Below, in pieces: positions 36,511 to 46,719 of a stretch of DNA of 64,000 nt. The translations under genes were made by a program, and so were the position numbers. This DNA comes from Glandiceps talaboti (Eukaryota > Hemichordata > Enteropneusta > Spengelidae): positions 739,001 through 803,000 of the forward strand of contig NC_135558.1 of the NCBI RefSeq assembly GCF_964340395.1. The letters run 5' to 3'. Position 1 is the first letter of the stretch. Each line of letters starts with the position of its first letter. Below the pieces are notes generated by a model that was given only the letters and a program-made list of their open reading frames with translations, was not told the origin of the DNA and searched no databases.

Positions 36511-37700
36511 GATGTCGTATGTATATATATGATGCGAGAGTCGTATTTGCCGTATTTCCACCTACACAAGAGATAAAGACAATGACGTCACCAAAGAAGT
36601 GATAACCTTCGTGAATAACTGGGTTAACGCATTGAGAGTCACGTTTCCTTCAAACACGTGTGAATACTATTACTAGGAGCCTGGAAGGACTTGTTTTCTA
36701 AACCTCTTTTATACAAAATATAATATACGACTTTATACAATTTAGAATTAAATCATTCAATTGTGACCAGAGCATGCAACGTATCAAAATAAACATCTAC
36801 ACGGTGATTTTATCAACTAAAATTTGACAAAAGAGGGATCGAATTAAATATTAAATAATTTTATATATTTACACTTTGTAAATGATTTTACTTGACGGAA
36901 AGCAAGACATTTCTGGAAAGCAACACATGAAATTATCAACAGCATAAGAATCACTTGTGAAAATGTATCGTTTTCACGAACAAGTGTCACACATGGCTTG
37001 CATGGTGAGAGGGGCACGGGGGGTGTTACACGTGGCCTTAGACAAGGCATCATTGTATAATTTGCATTGTTTGATAACAATGTACGACTACGAGATCGAC
37101 TTATAAGTTCACAACGAAATAGTGCATTGTCTAACTCTTTGCACGCCTTTCACGATTTATACGTGTCATTCTTATGAACCTTTCATATAGGCATTTTATT
37201 TTCGAAACCTATCTTCGAATATTGTATGACCTTACGTATAAACTGGGTGACTGATAGGAAGCTGTGACACACATACGTGACCTATCCAGTGCAATTGGGT
37301 CAGATGAGATGAAAAGGGAATACATGCAAACTGTGTATCGCAAAATGTTACAGATTGCTTGAACCTAGATGGCTTTCTATTCAAAATTCAGATGATTTGT
37401 GTGAATGTGGTAGCACAGCAACAAAACGATGCTATACATCCGGGTAGAGACTTCGATTGTTCTCCATCATGCCTGACTTAGTGGTTGTATGCATCTTCGT
37501 CATAGCCTTCCATGGTAATACCATGGATGTGTTATGGATACATCCATGGTCACACATAATAACATATCACATTTGTCGTGTGTATTTCCTTGGTTAAACA
37601 CCGGAAAAATATCGAGGAATAATATCCAATGTCAAAGAATTCTATATCTAAAACACAATGTCAGAAATATCTTAGCTGATTAAACACATGAAAAGTTAGC

Positions 37701-38747
37701 CTGAAAATGGACATATTATCTCAATAATAGATCCATGGCCTGAACCATCCAGGCGCTAGTTTATAATACGCGCAATTCAACCGCCCGTACGGTAGCGAGC
37801 TGGTTACAAAAGCGGACCAACGTACAACTGACGACTGGATCCAGATTGGGATCAAAGGGAAGTAGATGATGTTCATTGCTGTACTGTGTTTTAGTGTTAA
37901 CATTTTCACATCTCTCAGTATAATTACTCAAAGCTTGGAAGGAATCCTCCATAATTACCCTTGCAAACTTGGAGAAATTGTTTCCACTTCTTTAATAGTA
38001 CACTGGATACAAACAAATACAGGTGTACAGATGCAAATACAGTTGTGTGTGATAAACAATCAGAGATAAATCACACAGCAGGCTACTGAGGAATAATTCA
38101 GGCATCCCTGACGACATGAGAATCAAGCCTTACAAGTTATACTCTAGTTCTAAACTGGTAAAGTATTATGTATTAAAAACTTCATTACTTGGCCTGGTAA
38201 AGTAATGAAGTTTTTAATACGTAATACTGTACCAGTTTGGAACTAGACTATGCAAGTTATAACAGTCTTGTGCCTGGTGAACTCTCATTATATAAACCTA
38301 GCATTGTTCTCAAACATCTCAGTACATCAGTGTATGCGACAGTTTAAGCATGATAGTGTGACAAATTGTACTGCTTGCAATAGTCACTATAACTTCTTAG
38401 TATAAATGCAAGGTAATTTACAGTGCGACACTTGCTTTATCATATCAGTGAGTTTAATGATAATGATAGTACATGGAAATGTTTGCATAATAATACCCTA
38501 ATTTGCATATCTCAACCTTCTAAAGTATACCAGTATATTGTCTATGATGCACAATATACTGCAGTGCTTTTTACATAATGAGTTATAATTTGCATTTTTA
38601 GGACAAACATAAAATTCAGCCTAATGCAACAATATTCCCTGAATAAACTCAAATTGGCAGTGTATGTGTATCAATATTACATCCTTTACATATTGCTATT
38701 TAATCTAAACACTGAGTTTGTTCATCATCATTCTCGATCTCAGATCT
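37701..38747. other. Gap between the satellite array and MUTYH 3' end
   Basis: About 1 kb with no supported gene. It holds the MITE at 38140-38250 and, on the right, probable MUTYH 3' UTR. Confidence 0.5.
38140..38250. mobile_element. Short MULE-type fold-back element, same termini as 19729-20033
   Basis: A near-perfect 111-bp hairpin. The left end TACTCTAGTTCTAAACTGGT and the reverse complement of the right end TAGTCTAGTTCCAAACTGGT share the TAGTCTAGTTCC start of the element in HSD17B7 intron 2. The flanks TACAAGTTA (38131-38139) and TGCAAGTTA (38251-38259) match at 8 of 9 bases, consistent with a decayed 9-bp target duplication. Confidence 0.78.
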
Positions 38748-41700
38748 TTATGTCTTTTTCTTTGATTGGGGTTTAAAGAATGCTTCTAGTCCCAGCTGTT
38801 TCTTGCTTTCTTTAGCCCCACTGTCAACTCCACCGTTTTTTCTCTTTGCTGAGCTCTGAAAAGAGAATAAACATAACATATTCAAGATAGGAAAAACATG
38901 AACTGAAAACACATCTTTGGATTATCTAAAACCTTTTCTGATTAGCTTATAACAATGGCCAAGTTCAAGGTTATTGAACAAAAAATGTGTCCGAAATAAA
39001 GAGTATTCCAAAAGTGATGGCTCTTATATTGTAAAATAAATTTATAGTGTGAGTATATACATGCATTAGTCTATAAGAGAGGTGGCCACTGAGGATGGAG
39101 CGACATGATGTATCTTATAGTCTAATACATGGATATGGGTATACATTACATTTCTTAGAAATTTGTGGAAAAGATCTAAGTTTCTGCTTTATCTTTTGTC
39201 AATAGTTGACTTTTGCCAATGATGACAGAAACTGCTGAAAATATTCATGATTTGATTTCAAGTTTCAATTTTGGGTTTAAAACTTACAATGTCTACACAA
39301 ATATCAAATCTATGGTATCATTGTAGACAGTATATATATTTTCATCACTGGATGACTTCATATCAATATAAAATTATATCACAATGAATAATAAAAATGC
39401 TGACAATTTTAACAAAAAGTTAGGGCAATCATACTTCATTCTATGTTTCTAATTGATGGGTCGGTCAGTCAATTTTTTTTTCTAAAAAGTATAAAAAAGT
39501 GTGTAAATATATTCATTTCACAAGGAGAGTTTTGAGAACATCTCTTATATGATATGTGCTCACTCTCATTTTAAGCACTGTCCAGTTCACATGTTATGTG
39601 AAAAATGTAATCTCCTACTTAATAATTACATGTAATGCAATTTCTGCATCTCAAAGGGAATATTTGTTCCTACCTTTGTTTTCTTTCCAGTTGATGATTC
39701 ATATGATTTAAATATCTTTTTCACAGATGTAGAAATAGCAGAGTTCCCTAACTCCTCTTCTGTGACCCATTTACAAGAAGGGTGGTTGTCATGACAACAA
39801 CCAATTGGGGATTCTTGAGAGTCGACAGTAAATGTCTCCACCAGGTAGGTTTGGTGAATGTGGGAAAAGATATGTACTACCTGAAATGTGGAAAATTAAG
39901 TTTTTCAGTTTCACTTTGTTCACCATAGCCTACTACACTGTTATCTTTAGTAGAGTCACCTTACCTCCTATCCTCAAAACCAATTAGCTTAATGTCTTGA
40001 GAACTGTCAGAACTAATTCAGTAAGCCACACCCCCAAAAATCATTATCAAATACTTGTATGTTAATGGGGAGAAGGTTAGAGAAGGGAGAACTATAGAAG
40101 TCTATATTTTTCCCTTCTCTAACCTTCTCCCCATTATCTCTTTTCAATTCCATACAAATTGACTAATATTTATATGATGGTTATTACCTCTCCTACATAG
40201 GATCTTTTCTTACAGGAATCTAGGTTTATGGATGGAAATTTCTCCCTGAGATGTGTATCCATGGTTACCTGCCTTTCCTTCTCTGTGTCACCTTTTTCCA
40301 AAAGCATGCTGGGAAATTCCCACATGTTGGCTAATAAACCTGGTGAAAAAAACAATACACATGAAATACTTAATACAGTATTTTCATAGTGTTAATGTGG
40401 ATTTATTTCAGAGTCTCTTATCCTTTGTGGATAATCAGCCCTGAACTGAAACGTAATATTTTATGAACTCTAGATGAAATCAAGAACGGTTGTTTTGGTG
40501 TACTTTGGTACATTGACTATATTTGATACTGCCAATATAGACCGTTGACAGTCGTTCATGCCGTTTTTGCTACGTTTTATCTAAAACTAAAGTCAGCGCC
40601 TCGCTCTGATCCGGAGCAATACTATAACCGCATACTGATAGCAACAGCAAGTGCTGGAGGCAAATGCCTCCAGCACTCGTTCCTATCAGTATGCGGTAGT
40701 ATTCAGTGCTATGGAGTGAGACAACAACTTTGTTTTAGATGAAACGTAGCAAAAAAGGCATGAACGACTGTCGACAGTATACATCATCATCACATGAACA
40801 AATTGTAAAGTTCAGTTTGACTTACAGATAATTAGATATGGTTTTTACCTTTCTCTGGTCTTTGAACTAAAAAATATTCTTTTTGTCCCTTCTTAGTATT
40901 TCTGATAATAACTGACACCATGGTCTGAAACAAAATCAAAACATTAATTTGATTTTTTATACATTTAACTGAAAATACTACAATTCAATTCAATTCAATG
41001 GTAAACCTTATTATAATATGCCGTGCAATGGTGAATTCATGTCAATGGGCAGTTTAGTAATTTGCACATAACCCTTCCCAACCAGTACTTACTGGTATTC
41101 CTAAATCTGACACTGTTTAAATTCGCAAATTGCAAATTGATGAAAACCAGGTTTGGTGCTTATTTATTAAAGGCTACCATGATTCTGTTCCTTTCTTTCC
41201 AAAACCTGTGATTAGGAAACTACTTATACCAGTTACCCTTTACAACCTGGTCAATATGGTGAGGGTGGGGTACTTCATACACTGGTCAATATGGTGAGGG
41301 TGGGGTACTTCATACACTGGTCAATATGGTGAGGGTGGGGTACTTCATACACTGGTCAATATGGTGAGGGTGGGGTACTTCATACACTGGTCAATATGGT
41401 GAGGAAGGGGTACTTCATACACTGGTCAATATGGTGAGGGTGGGGTACTTAATACACTGGTCAATATGGTGAGGGTGGGGTACTTAATACACTGGTCAAT
41501 ATGGTGAGGGTGGGGTACTTCATACACTGGTCAATATGGTGAGGGTGGGGTACTTAATACACTGGTCAATATGGTGAGGGTGGGGTACTTAATACACTGG
41601 TCAATATGGTGAGGGTGGGGTACTTCATACATTGGTCAATATGGTGAGGGTGGGGTACTTAATACACTGGTCAATATGGTGAGGGTGGGGTACTTCATAC

Positions 41701-44622
41701 ATTGGTCAATATGGTGAGGGTGGGGTACTTCATACATTGGTCAATATGGTGAGGGTGGGGTACTTCATACATTGGTCAATATGGTGAGGGTGGGGTACTT
41801 CATACATTGGTCAATATGGTGAGGGTGGGGTAGTTCATACAATGGTCAATATGGTGAGGGTGGGGTACTTAATACACTGGTCAATATGGTGAGGGTGGGG
41901 TACTTCATACATTGGTCAATATGGTGAGGGTGGGGTACTTCATACATTGGTCAATATGGTGAGGGTGGGGTAGTTTATACACTGGTCAATATGGTGAGAG
42001 CAGAGTGACACGACCTATCTTACAGTCTACGAGTGTTGTTGTTTCATTTATTTAGCTAAAATATCATACACTCTGAGTTTGGAACTACTACAAATCATCA
42101 TAGTAAATCTACCTTTTCCTCACGTGGTGGTTTCTTCTTTGGTTTCCTGGGGTAGTTCATGACTCCAAGAGAGCTATCCCAGGGTTCCGTACTAGGGAGG
42201 CACAGGCGACAAGCCTCATTAGCTACAAATTTGAACATAAAAATATTAAATTTGTGAAATTAAACCAAACCAGTAATTGTATATTTACTAAATTCATGGG
42301 GAATCTTACATTGATAATAAATTTATGGTTACCAGATAATTGACAGAAATGAGTCACGATATGTTAAAAATAATAAACAAAATCTTTTGTTGAAGGGTAA
42401 CAATCCTGGAAATAATGGCATTTTTTATAAACTATGTGTTTTGGAAAGTCATTTCATGATTTTATATCACCTGCATGAACAACTACTTACAATTTCAGAG
42501 AATCATCAAGTTGATCTTGTAACTTTATACGCTGCCCTACTAGAAGTCAAAGAAACACTGCCCTACCACATTCTATATCAGGTATGATCATTTTCACATT
42601 TTTCTTGTCAATTCCACCTTTGGTGTCAATTTCTTCCTCTTTTCCATTTTTAATGAGTCTCTGCTTGGACTTTTCTTTCTGATTTTCCACCTGAAAGCAG
42701 TATTGTTAAAGAAATATTTAGCAGTAACACAATGTACATGTAAATGGAAAAAGTCAACAGTGAATATTGAATTTCTTAATGAAATCAACGGAAAATACTG
42801 TAGGAGAATTCTGATCATATGAAGTATGAGGACACATGAAGACATTCTATAGTCTTGCCAAATCTTGTGAATACATACCTGAGCAAAAGCTCTGCAGAAG
42901 CTGGCAATAGGACACTGACTGCATTGTGGTGTTTTTGGAGTGCATACCGTAGCTCCTAACTCCATCATGGCTTGGTTAAAATCACCTGGCCTTGTACGGT
43001 CTACCAATGTATTAGCCATGGACCTGTTCAAAATTTTAAAAAATACTCAGATGTAAAATTTACAAAGAAAAGACATTTTTAATTGTTGATAAACATATTA
43101 TTTCTACCCAAAATTACATGTATGATAAATTTGCTTGCTGAATGCTATCATTTGGTATAAATTTACCAGGAAATTGTTTTCCTAAATTCATGTGGAAATA
43201 TATCTAACTTATGTTACAAAAACAAAATGAATGAATAAATGAACGAAGAACAAAGTAACGGCCAACTTACCATATTGAATCTACAACATGCTGACTAGTG
43301 CTATCAGCTCCTATGGCTCTAGTTCGAGACAATACTCTGACGACATTACCATCTACCACACCTGTAACCTAATAGCAATAGAACAGATCATAATATTTAT
43401 AGGTATATGGAACCAAATATATTTTTTACTTATATTATTTTTATTTTTATTGGTATTTTACGATGACGTAATGTATTTGTTGCAGTCACTCAGTCTCTGA
43501 AGCTGAACATTTCTTACCTTGTGATCTGCTGCCCTCATACAAGTACATGTCATCTACTTTTGTTTTTATATGTCAACCCTAATTTTCTGTATCACTCTCA
43601 CTCAAGACTGTGGCTTTTGTTTTCATTTATACCTCACTCTTCTTTAGTCCGAAGAGGTGTGTGTGGGGGGGGGGGGGGGGGACTCAGATAATATCAGTCA
43701 CCAATTCTAACATCCTAAAGTCATCTCATCTCATCATGGGCAATAACTGGGTTAACAGTATGGACCATCCTTCATGATACAGGGTTTGGAAAGAACTAAG
43801 TCATTCACTTTGACATCTCCACTCACCTCATTGTGAGCAATAGATGCAATAGCTCCAGCTGTGTACTTGCCAACACCTGGTAACTCTTTGAGAAGTGTGT
43901 CAGCTGATGTAGGCATTTCACCTTTCATTTGATTCACTACTTTCTGTGCACCTTCATGAAGTCTTCTTCCTCTACTGTAGTAGCCTAAACCAGACCACAT
44001 CTCATTCACCTCCTTAAAAAACATCAAATAATCAGACAGAGGAAGCATACATTAGAATAATAGAAAAATCAACATTGCAACTGTACGATTTCCTTGTGAA
44101 TGTTGTTTTTACTAATGTACCTGTGTAATGCTATTGGAAAAAAATATATATGCCACAGCACGTTATTTCCAAATATGGAATATGAGTCAGAGACTCCTAT
44201 TATGTCCAAATATGGAATATGGAACTCTATGTCTAAATATATGTCTAAATATGGAATATTGTACGCTATCTCCAAATATGGAATATTGTACACTATCTCC
44301 AAATATGGAATAGGTCACACTCATTACAAACTTGAGCTGCAAAACTCATTTGTCACACAAATAGATTATTGCTTGATTTTTGAACAGTGGACAACATTTA
44401 AATTTCTTGTAAATTTTAAATTCTCTCTGAAATAATAAATGAATACCGTTTAGAAATTTCAGTGTAATTATACACTATTAAATTGATATTTTCAGTTGTT
44501 CATAGACTTACTTCTAGACTTGCCCCAGCCAGATCCTGCAATGTAGGCCATTTCTATGAGAAGAAAATACAATACAGAATGTTAGCTTCACAGAACAATA
44601 AGTGAATGACACCTTGTGAACT

Positions 44623-44688
<66 letters not shown>

Positions 44689-45800
44689 TATAGCTATGAA
44701 CATGCATATGTAGCTGAGTTCTCACATTGGTCAACAGCATTAAATACTTACCTTCATCCATTTGTTATAGTAGTCAATAACCGTAGCAACCTGAGTCTGT
44801 TGTAACATTATTTCTGACACCCAGACTGCATAGGCTCTCTTGTTAGGGTCTTCTAACAGAGCCTTGGAAACAAAAGTCAAAAACTGAGTTATTAAACAAA
44901 TTCTTAGAATTTACTGGCAATTATTTGTCCTCAGTTAAAGTTATCCAAAGAAATACTGAAAACAGGTTCTGGGACTTCCAATTCCATATCCAATAAAAGT
45001 ACGCCTTCAATATAAAGATACTCTATTGTGAAAAAGAAGAGGAAACAAAAGACACCTTCCCGTTAAAGTACCACAATCACTTCAGAGGTCAAAATTAATT
45101 TTGTAAAATAATAATGCAAATAAATAATCAAGAGAATCTATATCTTAAAGGGAATATTTTTTATATCCTTAGGATGGAGCAAAGAATTGAATCAGAGTCA
45201 GTAAGATTAAGAAAAATACATACAAAAAAGTATCACGAAGTATAACATTTGTAATTGTCTTCTTCCATTTCACCCCAAAGTCTCCTGGATTCTTATCTTA
45301 ACTGTTATGGTATACTCTTAACATTGATTTTTTGAATGAAAAATATTTGTAAGCTTGATCCAAAAATGACTAATCACTGTTATTATTATCATTATTATTA
45401 ATATTATATTACTTTATATTATCCCTCACAGGGAAATTTGTCTGTTATGGCTGTTGACGTGTTTAATACTGGCCATACCCTTGAGTATATAAGAGATCAG
45501 CAAATATGAAAGTTGAAAAATAATCTTACAAGTTTTCTCCATGGCAATTCTCTTTTATTGGCATCATACCATTGTAAAATACTCTGTTGAAAGCATTCTA
45601 TTTCACAGTCATTGATAAATTTATGATATGTATTGTCTTCAGATTTGATGTTGGTTACGGTAGTGTCTGCAAAATATGAAGATAGATTGTTGTGATGAGG
45701 ATGGATAGGGTAGAGACAAAGAAAAAGAGACGAAACTGTGGTGATGGTGGTGGTGGTGGTGATGGTGGTGGTAGCAGTGGTACATGGTAACATTATCATC

Positions 45801-45880
<80 letters not shown>

Positions 45881-45953
45881 AGTGATGATGATGGTGATGA
45901 TGATGATGATGATGGTGGTGGTGATGGTGGTGGAAGTGGTACATGGTAACATT

Positions 45954-46003
<50 letters not shown>

Positions 46004-46392
46004 GGTGGTGGTGGTGATGACAGTAATGATGAAGATAATGACAGCAATGAAGATGGTGTATGATGATGATGAAAATGGTGACATGCTATACCTCACAGGT
46101 CGTTGACATATTTACTTATTAACACATATCATCACCATGAACTCCAACGGCCAAACAATATCTGCAGCTTGGATTAATCGCCATAATACAACATTCTCAG
46201 CAAGAATAGTCATGAGTTATACTCTACAGCAATAAATAATCATTTGTATACAGTATATAGAGATTCTGTCTGTGGTTCTGAGCATACTACATTTGTATTT
46301 AGAGAGGATCGGTGGCTATTTTAGCACTAATTGGTTTTTCAAATACCTTGATCAAGTTTTATGCGTTTTGTTCGATCGCTTCGACGCACCAT
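38748..46392 (-). CDS. MUTYH: Adenine DNA glycosylase MutY homologue
   Basis: Thirteen minus-strand exons close in frame to 513 aa (human about 546): 46392-46347, 45666-45530, 44862-44752, 44553-44512, 44012-43827, 43368-43271, 43023-42879, 42690-42567, 42222-42113, 40924-40849, 40339-40188, 39880-39674 and 38855-38748 (TAA). The enzyme removes adenine mispaired with 8-oxoguanine in base-excision repair, in nucleus and mitochondria. Marks in order: [22 protein letters not shown] with catalytic Glu (E78); helix-hairpin-helix [10 protein letters not shown] (156-165); VVDGNVVRV with catalytic Asp (D180); the 4Fe-4S ligands C234-X6-C241-X2-C244-X5-C250; a linker with [12 protein letters not shown]; a NUDIX-like 8-oxoG recognition domain (about 334-475) with LANMWEFP and [12 protein letters not shown]; and a C-terminal PCNA-binding PIP box QLGLEAFF (498-505). 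The short basic N-terminus shows no obvious mitochondrial presequence. The divergent TOE1 start lies 327 bp away. Confidence 0.96.
40063..40136. repeat. Perfect 26-bp inverted repeat (hairpin) in MUTYH intron 11
   Basis: TAATGGGGAGAAGGTTAGAG and onward (40063-40088) is the exact reverse complement of 40111-40136, with a 22-bp spacer. It is probably a very young or gene-converted MITE. It is purine-rich on one arm. Confidence 0.85.
40541..40779. mobile_element. Nested fold-back MITE in MUTYH intron 10
   Basis: Outer arms GTTGACAGTCGTTCATGCC and GGCATGAACGACTGTCGAC are complementary for about 45 bp each, through GCTACGTTTTATCTAAAAC / TTTTAGATGAAACGTAGC. The centre carries a second hairpin, CCGCATACTGATAG / CTATCAGTATGCGG, with a GCTGGAGGCA/TGCCTCCAGC core. 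It has no ORF. Confidence 0.75.
41246..41997. repeat. 35-bp minisatellite in MUTYH intron 9
   Basis: About 21 tandem copies of a 35-bp unit containing GGTCAATATGGTGAGGGTGG, with copies differing mainly at TTCATA/TTAATA and CACTGG/CATTGG. The regular phase and low divergence suggest recent expansion. The array ends at GTGACACGACCTATCTTACAGTCTA. Confidence 0.96.
44160..44312. repeat. Degenerate AAATATGGAATA repeat in MUTYH intron 4
   Basis: Seven or so copies of TCCAAATATGGAATAT-type units with irregular spacers such as TGTACACTATC. They account for several short open frames on both strands. It lies between exons 4 and 5. Confidence 0.75.
44627..44687. repeat. (TG)n microsatellite in MUTYH intron 3
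   Basis: About 30 uninterrupted TG dinucleotides 65 bp downstream (on the minus strand) of exon 3. Confidence 0.95.
45734..46070. repeat. (GAT)n/(GGT)n trinucleotide tract in MUTYH intron 1
   Basis: Long runs of ATG/GAT and TGG units with a duplicated block (GGTACATGGTAACATTAT at 45778 and 45938). Frames through it read as poly-His, poly-Ile or poly-Met and are not genes. It lies between MUTYH exons 1 and 2. Confidence 0.95.
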
Positions 46393-46719
46393 AGTGATAA
46401 TGGTGGTTGACAAGAAACGTATTCGTGATGGTAGCGTTGTTACAGACCAGTACTGGCATATACCCTGACCAGCTGCAGCCTCTCAGATATATATGGGTGT
46501 GTAAAGTTTCATAACAAATCGTCAGCTGATCGAACTTTCCAACTTTCCCGCGAACGAAAATGCTCGTAGTAGATGACCTAGGTCATTGCGCACAATGACA
46601 TCATTCAAAATGGCAACTCACATGGACAAAGTTGTTTTCTCGATGTAAAGTGTGTCCATGTTGTTTTTTTCCATTTCTAAAATTATTTTCGTACTGTTCG
46701 AACTAAGCAAGACGTTGTC
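46393..46719. promoter_or_regulatory. Shared bidirectional promoter of MUTYH and TOE1
   Basis: Only 327 bp separate the two outward-facing start codons. The segment contains TTTCCCGC (46544-46551, within TTTCCCGCGAA), an exact E2F-type consensus; AAAATGGC (46607-46614), a YY1-like core; and a near-CRE TGACATCA (46597-46604). No TATA box is evident, as usual for housekeeping bidirectional promoters. Function is inferred from arrangement and motifs. Confidence 0.7.

Larger units (their letters stand above)
29100..37700. repeat. Satellite-like array of eight units of about 0.95-1.0 kb
   Basis: The anchor GACACACATACGTGACCTAT recurs at about 29927, 30947, 31973, 32941, 33885, 34850, 35808 and 37266. 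Spacings are 1020, 1026, 968, 944, 965, 958 and 1458. Units 1 and 2 are nearly identical, including a hairpin insertion. Units 3-4 recur almost unchanged as 5-6 (offset about 1.91 kb), a higher-order dimer. Units 1 and 8 share an extra 5' flank (29150-29340 and 36520-36700) containing a full TGACGTCA site. Each unit has a long G run (for example 30691-30700, 31711-31722, 32686-32698). Short ORFs are repeated but not conserved as coding. No transposase or reverse transcriptase is present. Confidence 0.93.

Noticed and set aside
29100-37700. Retrovirus-like or LTR element as origin of the repeated flanks
   Set aside because: No reverse transcriptase, protease, integrase, capsid or primer-binding site is visible, and the repeats form a tandem series rather than two ends around an internal coding region.
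45497-46106. Poly-Ile, poly-His and poly-Met ORFs
   Set aside because: They are translations of the GAT/GGT trinucleotide tract in MUTYH intron 1. Only the MUTYH exon 2 part is real coding sequence.
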